Source of the DNA: Thalassotalea euphylliae
GTDB lineage: Bacteria > Pseudomonadota > Gammaproteobacteria > Enterobacterales > Alteromonadaceae
Reading direction: 5' to 3'
Assembly: GCF_003390395.1 (NCBI RefSeq)
Contig: NZ_QUOV01000001.1
Span: forward strand, 2,914,001 to 2,978,000
Length of the DNA: 64,000 nt
Shown here: piece by piece, positions 25,700 to 34,759 of the stretch
Layout of the letters: every line of letters begins with the position of its first letter
How positions within the stretch are numbered: the first letter of the stretch is position 1
Translations under genes and position numbers: made by a program
The notes under the pieces: model-generated
What the model was told of the DNA's origin: nothing
Seen by the model: the letters and a program-made list of their open reading frames with translations, nothing else
The model's database searches: none

Positions 25700-28597
25700 T
25701 TATAGCGAGATATTGATACCCGCGTAGGCTCTGCGACCTACTAAATCATAAAGTGCATTAGTAATATAACCCGGCGCTAACTTATCCGTTAGGTTACGAA
25801 TACCCGCATTGACTGCAATGGTATCAGACACTTGGTAGCTGAAACCTAAGTCGTGAGTAATAATAGTGCCAACAAACGCCGGTGATGTATCTTCTGGTGT
25901 GTCACCCGTTGGTGATATATCCAATGTAAAGCTTCGATCAATCATGCGTGATGACCAACTAACAGTTAAATCATCTAGCTGGTAATCAGCGCCAAAACGC
26001 ACTTGCCACTCTGGATCACCCACTTCACCGTCTTCCACGTTGATTTCATCTGGACGATCTTGGAATTCAAACTCTTCTAGCTCTAGTAACTTGTTTACCA
26101 ATAAGTTCATTGTTACTTCACCCGGCAGATTGACGGCGCCAAGTCCCGTCACGTATCGAGCCTGTGCTTCAATACCTTTAGTGTTCAATGCTGCGGCATT
26201 CAAATAGCCAGAGCGTACTAATGAAATATCATTGGTCACAGGATCACGGTCTACCTGACTACAGAAGCCTTGATCTAAACCACCAGTGGCATCAACACAG
26301 TTATCAACAACATTTTGCGCTGAAACGAAAGTGATCGCATCAGTAATTTCAATGTCGTAGTAATCTAGGGTTAAAGAGAAATCTTCAATATATGATGGTG
26401 TCCATACGGCACCAATAGTCAGCGATTCAGACTCTTCAGATTCAAGGTTAGCATTACCGCCCGACAGCAAATCTACAGATACGTTATCATTCGCTTCAAA
26501 ACCTGATGGAATTCCAAGTGCAGCACAGTTCGCAATACGATCTGCGTCATCAGTAATATTGTCAACGTCACAAGGGTCATTTACGTTAGCAAAACCCGGT
26601 GATAACGGATCGAACGCTTCTGTGATATTCGGAGCACGAACCGCTTCACCTAACGTACCACGAATACGCAAATCTTCGAATGGCGCATACATTAACCCAA
26701 CTTTCCAAGCTTCTGCAGTACCCGCATGCGAGTAATCTGCGCTGCGAAATGCACCGTCAAGTGTTAACTCGTGGGCAAATGCAACACCCGATAATAGTGG
26801 TAGGCTAACTTCAATAAAAAACTCGCTAACATCATACTCACCGTAAGAATCAGGCGTTGCGGCGCTCGTTAAGAATCCGCCTTTAGTTAGTTCATCAGTT
26901 GTTGAACCTGATGTTTCCTCACGATATTCAAAACCAGTCGCGATGCCAACAGGACCACCTGGAAGCTCGAAAAACTCGCTCGAATCAAATACTAATGTAC
27001 CGCCGATAAATTCCTGCGTTATTTCATCCTTGCGCGTTACATCAGCTGAAACAAAATCTCTTGCTGCTTGCGAGCTGCTTTGACCAAACGGATTGAACGC
27101 AACACATTCTGCAGGATTGATTTTTGCAGGGTCTTCATAACCTTCGCCTTGTGCACTCGCTAACTGACTGCGACATACCGCTTCACCCGTTGCAGGATCA
27201 ATGACGGAGTCAACAGCCGACGCAAAGTTGCTCGGGATTAGATCGTTAAGTGTGTTACGGGTATTGGTAGTTTTACCGTAAACGTAGTAAAGCTCCCAAT
27301 CAAAATCGGTTTCGCTTAATGTAAATGCGCCATTGAAACCAGCGGTGTAACGGAACAACTCACGGCGGTTGTCTGCTGAACGGTTACCCAACTCATCAAA
27401 GAATTTCGCCATAGAAACTGTATTTTGGCCAGCATCCAGCAGTGTTTGACGAAGTGTTGGGTCTAAAAAGGCATTGTCTTCTACATTAATGCTGATATTA
27501 CCAAAACGGAATGATGGCTGGAATTGCTGCTTAATGTCTGAGCGCACAAACTTAACATCACCATTGAAAGTAATGTTATCTGTGATGTCGTAAGTTAATG
27601 TTGAGCTAAGGTTAACCTTCTCTACTTCTGGCGAGTAATTCTCGTAGTTCTCTGGTGAAAAACAATAGTCACAGCCATCAGGGAAATTACCGAACGCAAA
27701 GCTGCTGGTATTTTCACGTTCAACTTGTCTTAATGGGTTACCTGCATCGTCAAACACCCATAGCCCTGCCGCACCGCCAAATGGGTTAATCACGCCATTA
27801 GCATGGATTAACTCAGACATGACATTGGTGACACGTAAACGGTCAGCAATACCATCATCTTCGCCCGTGTTAAGTGGGTTGATGACGGTTCCCCAATTGT
27901 CGTACTGGCGAATATCAGTTGCCAACACTTCACCAATGCGATCATAACTAGCAAAAAACGTTACGTTACCATCCTCTAAATCAGTACCTGCTAGAATACT
28001 AATCGTGTGATTTCGAGAATTAACACCTTCGGTAGACTTGGCACCTGTAACATTAAAATCAAAACCATCGTAGTCTTTTTTCAAGATAACGTTAATAACA
28101 CCAGAAACGGCATCAGAGCCATAAATAGCAGAAGCACCACCAGTTATTACTTCAACTCGCTCAATCAACCCTGCTGGGATTGTTGATAAATCAACCGTCG
28201 CTTCACCCGGGTTACCAGCAACATGACGCTTACCATTGACAAGCACCAAGGTGCGTGACGCACCTAAACTACGTAAATCGGCAGAGCTAGTACCTGCTAC
28301 ATCATTGTCACCGTTATTGCCAATTAATGAATCACCCGCGCCAATAGCTGGCAACTCACTTAAAATACTACCTAAATCTGGTGTACCAAATTTTTGAATA
28401 TCCCTTGCTTCCAAGGTTACGACTGGTGTCGGCTGAGATAGTTCTGAACGCGCGATACGAGATCCTGTTACTTGGATCACTTCTTCATCTTCATTCGCCT
28501 GCACGTCTTGTGCGTTGGCAGCCATTGTGGTTACTGATGACACACCAAAAACCACAGCTAAGCGAACAGCTTTAGCTATTTTAGTGTTGTTAAACAT
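25700..28597 (-). CDS. TonB-dependent outer-membrane receptor (paralog B)
   Basis: A 965-residue receptor, duplicate of the one at 21602-24469. Signal peptide about 1-29 (ending ANA-Q), TonB-box-like VIQVTGSRIARSE, plug with IQKFGTPDLGSILSELPAIG and GGASAIYGSDAVSGVINVI, barrel ending GINISL. Compared with paralog A it has a short insertion of about ten residues after AVCR (SQLASAQGEGYEDP region) in one extracellular loop and many scattered substitutions, while the plug and the end of the barrel are nearly unchanged. That pattern is what is expected when duplicates diverge in ligand loops. GGGATAA precedes the ATG; the leader hairpin of the other two receptors is absent here. Confidence 0.93.
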   Translation of the reverse strand: MFNNTKIAKAVRLAVVFGVSSVTTMAANAQDVQANEDEEVIQVTGSRIARSELSQPTPVVTLEARDIQKFGTPDLGSILSELPAIGAGDSLIGNNGDNDVAGTSSADLRSLGASRTLVLVNGKRHVAGNPGEATVDLSTIPAGLIERVEVITGGASAIYGSDAVSGVINVILKKDYDGFDFNVTGAKSTEGVNSRNHTISILAGTDLEDGNVTFFASYDRIGEVLATDIRQYDNWGTVINPLNTGEDDGIADRLRVTNVMSELIHANGVINPFGGAAGLWVFDDAGNPLRQVERENTSSFAFGNFPDGCDYCFSPENYENYSPEVEKVNLSSTLTYDITDNITFNGDVKFVRSDIKQQFQPSFRFGNISINVEDNAFLDPTLRQTLLDAGQNTVSMAKFFDELGNRSADNRRELFRYTAGFNGAFTLSETDFDWELYYVYGKTTNTRNTLNDLIPSNFASAVDSVIDPATGEAVCRSQLASAQGEGYEDPAKINPAECVAFNPFGQSSSQAARDFVSADVTRKDEITQEFIGGTLVFDSSEFFELPGGPVGIATGFEYREETSGSTTDELTKGGFLTSAATPDSYGEYDVSEFFIEVSLPLLSGVAFAHELTLDGAFRSADYSHAGTAEAWKVGLMYAPFEDLRIRGTLGEAVRAPNITEAFDPLSPGFANVNDPCDVDNITDDADRIANCAALGIPSGFEANDNVSVDLLSGGNANLESEESESLTIGAVWTPSYIEDFSLTLDYYDIEITDAITFVSAQNVVDNCVDATGGLDQGFCSQVDRDPVTNDISLVRSGYLNAAALNTKGIEAQARYVTGLGAVNLPGEVTMNLLVNKLLELEEFEFQDRPDEINVEDGEVGDPEWQVRFGADYQLDDLTVSWSSRMIDRSFTLDISPTGDTPEDTSPAFVGTIITHDLGFSYQVSDTIAVNAGIRNLTDKLAPGYITNALYDLVGRRAYAGINISL

Positions 28598-29129
28598 ATT
28601 TTATCCCATGTACAGCGCATATTTATGCACCGTTAAATTAGTGTTTTATCTTTTTGAAGTTACCAACGACTGACGGCTGATATACGGCTGATATAGCAGC
28701 TTGATCTCATTGGGGCGGGCAATTATTCACAAAATCACACGGGCTTCAAGAGGGCTTAATTAAGTGAGTTTTTATTCACATACCTTTAGCATGTATTTTG
28801 TTGGAGCAATTCGTTTTTTTATCGGAAAAAGCGCCTAAAACAAAATAAATGAGGGCGATTACGTAAAAATCAGCCTGAAAAAAAGTATGTAACTTTTTGA
28901 TCGATTTTAGTTAAAAACTGACCAAATGGTTAATTAGCTATTAAATCGTTGAACTGCATTCGTCAATATTGATTGATATTTGCCATAGCTCAAACCTTGC
29001 AGGTATATCAATTGCACTTCTTGCTGACGCATCAAGTACGCTGATAAAACATAATTTTGTGCCAGAGCAGAGCCAAATTGGTTAGCATTTTAACGCAACT
29101 CAAGTTAGGCTTACGGTTAAACAGAATAA
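28598..29129. other. Gene-free stretch upstream of receptor paralog B
   Basis: About 530 AT-rich bases with the promoter and leader of the receptor. A perfect 11-bp tandem repeat ACGGCTGATAT x2 lies at 28673-28694. No gene, tRNA or clear operator is visible; the left edge of a MITE-like element bounds it at 29130. Confidence 0.4.
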
Positions 29130-29295
29130 TTATACCAATTTCAATAAGTACTTGATAATTCTGGCTGGTTAAAACACTCATTAACAGCGTTGTTATTTTT
29201 GAAATTAGAAAAACTAGTTACCAAAAAATAACGCCTTGCTTATGAACCTTTTTCCAGTGCCATAATTGATCAATTTCTTAATTCAATTGGTATTA
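29130..29295. mobile_element. MITE-like element with terminal inverted repeats
   Basis: About 166 bp bounded by imperfect inverted ends: TTATACCAATTTCAATAAGT on the left and, read from the right on the other strand, TAATACCAATTGAATTAAGA. Inside, GCGTTGTTATTTTTG (about 29188-29202) pairs with CAAAAAATAACGC, so the whole element can fold into one long hairpin. It encodes nothing. Such non-coding palindromic elements are common in Colwellia-type genomes. It ends 19 bases before the ComFB start codon. Confidence 0.7.
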
Positions 29296-29314
29296 GAAAA
29301 ACCAGAGGAATAGC

Positions 29315-29575
29315 ATGAAAATTTCTGACGATATTCATAATTACTATGAAAACCTAGTTGTAGAGCAGTTCAAAGAACTAAAGCTTGATGATAAGTATGA
29401 CAGTGATTTTATGGCCGACTTAACTTGTATTGTGCTAAATCAATTGCCAACACGTTACATTCGCCACGAAGTTGATATGGCGTTTTATTTGCCTGCATCA
29501 GAGCGCTTTGAAATGGAAAGCAAAGTAAAAGTTGCTGTGCAAAAAGGTTTAGAGTTTATGAAGGTGCATCACTAA
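29315..29575 (+). CDS. ComFB-family protein (putative cyclic-dinucleotide receptor)
   Basis: Small cytoplasmic protein of 86 residues matching the late competence ComFB family (PF10719): two helical segments with the core DLTCIVLNQLPTRYIRHEVD at about 45-64, including the LNxLPxxYI signature. Cyanobacterial and other ComFB proteins have been shown to bind cyclic dinucleotides such as c-di-GMP; the Cys-rich zinc-type motif of some members is missing here. The start has AGAGGAA at good spacing. The gene is convergent with a PilZ-domain gene 11 bases away, so two members of c-di-GMP-receptor families lie side by side. Its promoter must lie in or beyond the MITE-like element directly upstream. 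Confidence 0.85.
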   Translation: MKISDDIHNYYENLVVEQFKELKLDDKYDSDFMADLTCIVLNQLPTRYIRHEVDMAFYLPASERFEMESKVKVAVQKGLEFMKVHH

Positions 29576-29586
29576 TTCACCTTAAC

Positions 29587-30267
29587 CTAGCGATCGCTTT
29601 CGATCAGCAAATGCTCTAATAACTGTTGCACTTGCTGATCAGCGTCAACAAACGCAATCCCAACATTAACCTTACCTTGCTGATAACGGCTGTTACACAC
29701 CTTAGCGGGAATATGCAAACTCGCTTCTTCAGATAAAGCAATCACTACCACGATATCGGTTTTATTAACACTCAGCTTACTGTTATTAGATTTAAACGAA
29801 AAACCACAACCTTTTGCAGATACATCGTTAATGACACCGCTAATTCGCGCTTGTCCTTCTCCTTTTTCTTTGCTGGCACATATCGCCGCGGGTAAATGGG
29901 TTACGTAGCGTTGATGATTGCGCAGCTCTCGGTTTTCTATACTTGCTGGAAAATCGATAAAGATCATAATGTAAGGGTGCTTACTTACCGCCCGAATTGT
30001 TGACTTAAACGCACAACATTGCCCTTGGCTACCCTCAACAATATAACGCACAATCACCATATTACCTTCTACTAGGACATCTTGATAACTGCTCAGTTTC
30101 GAAGGCTCTGGGTGCTTTATAATGATGTATTGCCCAACCGAATAACCAACGAGAGAAGTTTTCAGGCGAAGTCCTACAGGGTGCGTAAATTGTAAGTCTA
30201 ACTGCTTGCCAGGCAATAGCTCAAAATACTGCTGAGTTGAAAGTGCTAAATTTTCCATATCGTCCAT
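29587..30267 (-). CDS. PilZ-domain c-di-GMP-binding protein
   Basis: A 226-residue cytoplasmic protein with a YcgR-like N-terminal domain (about 15-105) and a C-terminal PilZ domain (about 112-222). Both c-di-GMP-binding motifs are intact: RNHQR at 116-120 (RxxxR) and DVSAKG at 148-153 (D/NxSxxG). YcgR-type proteins slow flagellar motors or tune surface behaviour when c-di-GMP rises; which process is served here is unknown. It ends 11 bases from the convergent ComFB gene with no terminator between them, and is followed upstream by the SRP RNA gene on the same strand. Confidence 0.88.
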   Translation of the reverse strand: MDDMENLALSTQQYFELLPGKQLDLQFTHPVGLRLKTSLVGYSVGQYIIIKHPEPSKLSSYQDVLVEGNMVIVRYIVEGSQGQCCAFKSTIRAVSKHPYIMIFIDFPASIENRELRNHQRYVTHLPAAICASKEKGEGQARISGVINDVSAKGCGFSFKSNNSKLSVNKTDIVVVIALSEEASLHIPAKVCNSRYQQGKVNVGIAFVDADQQVQQLLEHLLIESDR

Positions 30268-30433
30268 GATTAAAAGAACTCTAATCCGACTATAAAAATT
30301 TATCGTCTAAATAACAAGCACTTGGTCGTAAGTAAAACAGTGGATTTAGCGTGCAATATGAATAAAACTAACTTTATCAGTTTGAATAAACGCTGGAAAA
30401 GTAAAATAAAGAATGCGAAGAAAAGAAAAAATT

Positions 30434-30548
30434 GGGTGGTCACCCAATCAGCCACACTCCGGCACATGAGTCGTCTGCTACGGTTGCTCCCTTCCGGGCC
30501 TGGCCGGGTTAACAGAGTATCATTGCGAAGGGACCGAAAGGGTCACCA
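30434..30548 (-). ncRNA. ffs: Signal recognition particle 4.5S RNA
   Basis: RNA core of the bacterial SRP that, with Ffh, targets nascent membrane proteins. On the minus strand the conserved domain IV is plain: AGGCCCGGAAGGGAGCAACC with the GGAA tetraloop and the A/C-rich asymmetric loop on the opposite side. The 5' TGGTGACCC pairs with 3' GGGTGACCA across one mismatch to close the rod. About 115 nt, close to the 114 nt of E. coli. A run AATTTTTTC after the 3' end acts as terminator. Ends are inferred from the closing helix. Confidence 0.93.
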
Positions 30549-30722
30549 TAAAACTGTTTTCAAAGCAATTTAAGGGCAAACGCTTATCTAACAACGGCGC
30601 GAATTATCGCTAATGCAAAATTCAGTTGCAAGTATTAGTTAGCAATATCGCACCGTCTGCGGCTTTTTTAACCAAACTAATCACTAAGCGCCCTAATGTT
30701 GCTTTATTGCTCAGCTAGTGCT

Positions 30723-31697
30723 TTACTGCTCGGCTTGGGCGCGAGCTAAGGCGTCGCTAAATTCAAGTAGGAATGATTTAATCACTAGCAAATTGTCTTT
30801 ACCTACTCGCAATAAAAGCTTATCCGCTTCAGGTAATTGCTCTATGTCTTGCTCAGCATATTTGTACATTACGCTCGGTCTAACTAAAACGACATCATTG
30901 TTAGGAAACTCCATATCCAACACTCTTACCAAGGCATCTTGGAGTACTTCGGTAAAATCTTGATCTTCATAGCCTAATTCACCATAAGCTTGATCTATCA
31001 ATGGCTTTAACTCAAAGTACCACGTTGCCAGTTGCTCAGGTTCAAATGAGCGCAGTAAATCAACATATAACTTGAATCGCGCCGACTGAGCATCATTCCA
31101 AAGCCATTGCTGCTTCGCCATGGCATTTACGCTGCTGTTATCTAGATTATCAACAGAATTTGAAGTGGTATCAGTTGGCTGTGTGTCAGCGTTTAATTCT
31201 GTCGCGGAAAACTTAGTTTGCGGCTGTGTGAGTGGGCTGTATTCGTATGAAACTAGGCCTTGTGCAAAGTTGTCAGTAAACACCACAAGGCGACGTACCA
31301 TGTCATCATCAATAACTAGTCTAAGTAGCTCTTTACGCCAAGTTAATTCAGAAAGCTTTTGCTTCACCCAACTGTCACTATTATCCAGCAATGGCAATTC
31401 AACTTTAGGTGCTTCTTCAACAACTGGTTCTTCAATAATTTGAGGTAGTTCGACTATTGGCTCGGGGACTACTTCAACGACCTCTTCAATCACCTCTTCG
31501 ACTTCTGGCTCTACAACTAATTCTGGTTGCGGTGCAACAACCGGTTCAGTCGGCGCAGGCACTGTTTTTTCGCCTGAAAAATAGAGGTAACTAGCGGCAC
31601 TAAGAGCGACGATAACAGCCAATAAGATGGCCAAATTATTGGATTTATTTTCTGGTTTTTCTGAAGTTTTTGATGATAACGGCTGAGATTCTGTCAT
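30723..31697 (-). CDS. DUF3014 membrane-anchored protein
   Basis: A 324-residue protein with a short cytoplasmic N-terminus, one membrane helix at about 22-41 (LAILLAVIVALSAASYLYF), a Pro/Glu/Val-rich spacer about 45-95 and a soluble C-terminal DUF3014 domain about 100-320 that should lie in the periplasm. The domain shows LPLLDNSDSWVKQKLSEL at its start and MYKYAEQDIEQLPEADKLLL near the end, both typical. Function is unknown. It stands alone on the minus strand between tyrR and the SRP RNA gene. The spacer resembles those of proteins that span peptidoglycan, which is inference. Confidence 0.8.
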   Translation of the reverse strand: MTESQPLSSKTSEKPENKSNNLAILLAVIVALSAASYLYFSGEKTVPAPTEPVVAPQPELVVEPEVEEVIEEVVEVVPEPIVELPQIIEEPVVEEAPKVELPLLDNSDSWVKQKLSELTWRKELLRLVIDDDMVRRLVVFTDNFAQGLVSYEYSPLTQPQTKFSATELNADTQPTDTTSNSVDNLDNSSVNAMAKQQWLWNDAQSARFKLYVDLLRSFEPEQLATWYFELKPLIDQAYGELGYEDQDFTEVLQDALVRVLDMEFPNNDVVLVRPSVMYKYAEQDIEQLPEADKLLLRVGKDNLLVIKSFLLEFSDALARAQAEQ

Positions 31698-31922
31698 AAA
31701 TAAAATTCATTCTACTTTGGTGAATTAACTTAATACTAAGTTTAGTCAAAGTGCTAGCTAGACATCACTAAGCTAGCTTTACATACTCGTCTTTTTAGAC
31801 CAGTAAATGCGCAAAAGTTTAACAAATACACGAAAAAAAAGAGTAGCTTAGCGTTCACTTTTAGTAACTAGATGTAACGTTATATTGGCTATTTTCATTC
31901 GTCACTCAAAGTTAAACAAAGC

Positions 31923-33476
31923 TTATATTTTAACGGTTTTCTTATTGATATCGTATTCGCGCAGCTTATTGGCTATCGCGGTGTGGCTCAAACCAAGTTT
32001 CTTCGCGAGTTGACGAGAGCTTGGATAAGCTGGGTACAATTTGCGCAAGATATCTGCTTCATACTGTTTTACCGCTTGATCTAAGGTACCTTCAAACTCC
32101 TGTTCTAGATAACCGTGTTCACGCGTATAAGAAGGCAGCTGTAAATGTTCCGTTTCTAATACATTGCCTTCCAATAGTGAAACAGCCCGAATCAAAACAT
32201 TTTCTAATTGCCTAACATTGCCTGGCCATGGGTAATGTTCAATAAAATCGCGACAATCTTCACTCATTTTTAGGTTGTACTTACCCGTCATTTGCGCGGT
32301 TTTATTAATAAAGTGCTCGGCCAGCGGCAAAATGTCTGCTCGGCGATCGCGCAGTGATGGTACGTTTAAACCTAGCACGTTGAGTCGATAATAGAGATCT
32401 TCGCGAAACTCCCCCTGTGCAACTAAGCTAAGTAAATCTTTATTGGTAGAGCTAATAAAGCGAACATTAACCTTGATTTCTTGCTCATCATCAACTCGTC
32501 TAAAACTGCCATCTTCGATGACGCGAAGCAGCTTAATTTGTAGTTTAGGTGACATTTCCCCCACTTCATCGAGGAAAATAGTACCGCCGTCGGCAGTTTC
32601 AAATAACCCTTTTTTGTGTGCATTGCCAGCTTGAGCACCACAGCCAAAAAGTTCTGTTTCTGCAACATCGTCGGGCAGCGAAGCACAATTTAATGCCATA
32701 AACGGGCTTTCTGCTCTATCACTTGCGATATGACAGGCTTTGGCAATCAACTCTTTACCAACACCGGTTTCCCCCACAATCAACATGGATGAATCCAGCA
32801 AAGACATTCGTTTGGCTTCTCGTACCACTTTGCGCATGGCACTACTTGACGCTTGAATGCCGACAAAGTTGCCATCATTTTGCTGCTTGAAAACGCTAAT
32901 CTGCTGACCTAAGCGGGCTTCTGATTTTAAAATAAATACCGCGCCAGCCATCACTGGTTGACCTTGCTCATCAAACACACTAATCGGCAAGATGTCTGCC
33001 ACAAAATCATCTTCTTTAAACTTAATGCGTTGAGTTTGGGCAAGTACGTCGCCAGATTCTAACCAGCGTGTGATGTTGAACCCTTTGATCCATTGACTCG
33101 CAGGCTCGCCAATGATTGATTTGAGATCTTCACCGATAATCGACAGTGCCACTTCGTTAACACCACGAACATTGCCACGTGTATCAATCGAAATAAAAGG
33201 ATCGGGGAAAGTACGAATTAAAGTCGCAAGTTCATTGCGTTCGCGCTCTGAAGGCATAAATGGCGTGGTTTTAACATCCTTCACACCTTCAAGTAATCGC
33301 AATTGCGGCATAAAGGTTTGCAGCTCAGAAAAGTCTAAATCTGGAATATGAACAAAAATGTGGCCGGTTTCTGTAACGGCATCAATACCCTTAATATTGA
33401 TTTTGTGCTCAACAAAAACACCCAATACCTGCTGTGCAACACCTACGCGATCTTCACATACGATCTCTAAACGCAT
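31923..33476 (-). CDS. tyrR: Aromatic amino acid regulator TyrR/PhhR
   Basis: DNA-binding regulator that senses aromatic amino acids and ATP. The 517 residues contain an ACT domain (1-75, starting MRLEIVCEDRVGVAQQVL), a PAS domain (about 80-190), an AAA+ domain with Walker A GETGVGKE at 235-242 and Walker B at 299-304, and a C-terminal helix-turn-helix (SSRQLAKKLGLSHTAIANKL). The sigma-54 contact loop GAFTGA is replaced by GCGAQAG at 278-284, as in TyrR, so it works with sigma-70 rather than sigma-54. It follows phhA and phhB on the same strand and likely activates them. In E. coli tyrR lies next to ycjF; here phhAB sit between. Confidence 0.95.
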   Translation of the reverse strand: MRLEIVCEDRVGVAQQVLGVFVEHKINIKGIDAVTETGHIFVHIPDLDFSELQTFMPQLRLLEGVKDVKTTPFMPSERERNELATLIRTFPDPFISIDTRGNVRGVNEVALSIIGEDLKSIIGEPASQWIKGFNITRWLESGDVLAQTQRIKFKEDDFVADILPISVFDEQGQPVMAGAVFILKSEARLGQQISVFKQQNDGNFVGIQASSSAMRKVVREAKRMSLLDSSMLIVGETGVGKELIAKACHIASDRAESPFMALNCASLPDDVAETELFGCGAQAGNAHKKGLFETADGGTIFLDEVGEMSPKLQIKLLRVIEDGSFRRVDDEQEIKVNVRFISSTNKDLLSLVAQGEFREDLYYRLNVLGLNVPSLRDRRADILPLAEHFINKTAQMTGKYNLKMSEDCRDFIEHYPWPGNVRQLENVLIRAVSLLEGNVLETEHLQLPSYTREHGYLEQEFEGTLDQAVKQYEADILRKLYPAYPSSRQLAKKLGLSHTAIANKLREYDINKKTVKI

Positions 33477-33553
33477 AAAAAAGCCTCAATCACAAAGATG
33501 AGGCTATTGTAAACTAATTTGTACAATAATAAAGTACAAAGTTAACGTAAACG

Positions 33554-33898
33554 TTAATTGCTCAGCAGTAAATCGGTTTTAGCAGCGCAAATAAAATCAT
33601 TTTTATGCAGGCCCTTAATAGAATGACTCCACCAAGTTACGGTAACTTTTCCCCACTCAAGCAGAATGGCTGGGTGATGAAATTCTTGCTCAGCCAGTTC
33701 AGATACCTTGTTTGCGAAAGCCCAAGCAAGTTTATAATTCTTAAATTTATATTCACGCTCTAACATCATGATACCGTCACGCACCTGTGGAACCCAGTCA
33801 GGGATCTCTTTGATGAGCACTGCGAGTTCTTCTTCACTCACTTTAGGGGCATCAACATGGCAGGCTTCACACTGCTGTTTCGAAAGTGTTGTTGTCAT
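33554..33898 (-). CDS. phhB: Pterin-4a-carbinolamine dehydratase
   Basis: Regenerates the pterin cofactor after each phenylalanine hydroxylase turnover by dehydrating 4a-hydroxytetrahydropterin. The 114 residues carry the catalytic histidines His74, His75 and His92 in [11 protein letters not shown] and [10 protein letters not shown]. The N-terminal CEACH (10-14) is a cysteine pair often seen in bacterial PhhB. It follows phhA by nine bases with GGAAT upstream, so the two are one operon. Confidence 0.95.
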   Translation of the reverse strand: MTTTLSKQQCEACHVDAPKVSEEELAVLIKEIPDWVPQVRDGIMMLEREYKFKNYKLAWAFANKVSELAEQEFHHPAILLEWGKVTVTWWSHSIKGLHKNDFICAAKTDLLLSN

Positions 33899-33907
33899 TA
33901 TTATTCC

Positions 33908-34735
33908 TTAACTGGCTATTTTTTCTTGTGTTGATGGGTTCTTTTTCGGGAATTTTGGCGCATGTAAACCAAGCGCTTTGGCCTGTTCAACAAGCGACAT
34001 TAAATCAAGCGCTCGAATAGCGTCTAAATCAGACATTTTCTCAATCATAAAATAAATTGGCTGCATGATATCGATACGATAAGGAGTTCTAAGCACATCA
34101 AGTACTTGCGCTTCATTCGTTAAATAACGACGCTCTGCGTTACCTTCACACATTGCATAATCCGTTTCACCTGGCGAAGACAAAACTCCACCACCATAAA
34201 TGCGTAACCCCTGAGGTGTTTGCATTAAACCGAATTCAACCGTAAACCAGTAAAGGCGGGCAAGGTACACTCTGTCTTCTTTGCTTGCGTTCAAACCAAG
34301 TTGGCCATAGGCCTGCGTAAAGTTGGCAAAAGCTGGGTTAGTGAGCATGGCACAATGACCAAATATTTCATGAAAGATATCAGGCTCTTGCAAGTAGTCG
34401 AACTCTTCTTTCGAACGAATAAACGTCGCCACAGGAAACTTCTTTTCTGACAGTAAGCGGAAGAACTCACCAAAACCAATTAGCGCTGGCACTTGTGCAC
34501 ATTGCCAGCCAGTTTCAGCCATAAGCACTTGGTTAACTTCACTAAGTTGTGGAATGCGATTGGTCGGTAAATTTAATTTCTCAAGCCCCTGCATATACTC
34601 ATCACATGCCTTGCCTTGAACGCAAGCAAGTTGACGCTCAATCAATGCTTGCCACGTTTGGTTTTCTTCTTCACTCCAGTGAATAAACCCATTATCGTCG
34701 GCTTTTTTGGAAACGTATTTCGTCGCCTTCCCCAT
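33908..34735 (-). CDS. phhA: Phenylalanine-4-hydroxylase
   Basis: Monomeric iron- and pterin-dependent enzyme that converts phenylalanine to tyrosine with O2, the first step of phenylalanine catabolism. The 275 residues are the catalytic domain only, as in other bacterial enzymes. The iron ligands are visible as His122 and His127 (FHEIFGH) and Glu167 (FTVEFGL); pterin-binding and substrate segments (LIGFGEFFRLL, RIYGGGVLSSPGE) are present. Start ATG 34735 has AAAGG upstream. A MITE-like element begins only 25 bases before the start codon, so the promoter is inside or beyond it. No TyrR box (TGTAAA-N6-TTTACA) is recognised in the short native leader. Confidence 0.96.
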   Translation of the reverse strand: MGKATKYVSKKADDNGFIHWSEEENQTWQALIERQLACVQGKACDEYMQGLEKLNLPTNRIPQLSEVNQVLMAETGWQCAQVPALIGFGEFFRLLSEKKFPVATFIRSKEEFDYLQEPDIFHEIFGHCAMLTNPAFANFTQAYGQLGLNASKEDRVYLARLYWFTVEFGLMQTPQGLRIYGGGVLSSPGETDYAMCEGNAERRYLTNEAQVLDVLRTPYRIDIMQPIYFMIEKMSDLDAIRALDLMSLVEQAKALGLHAPKFPKKNPSTQEKIAS

Positions 34736-34759
34736 ACTACTAACCTTTTAAATTTTATA

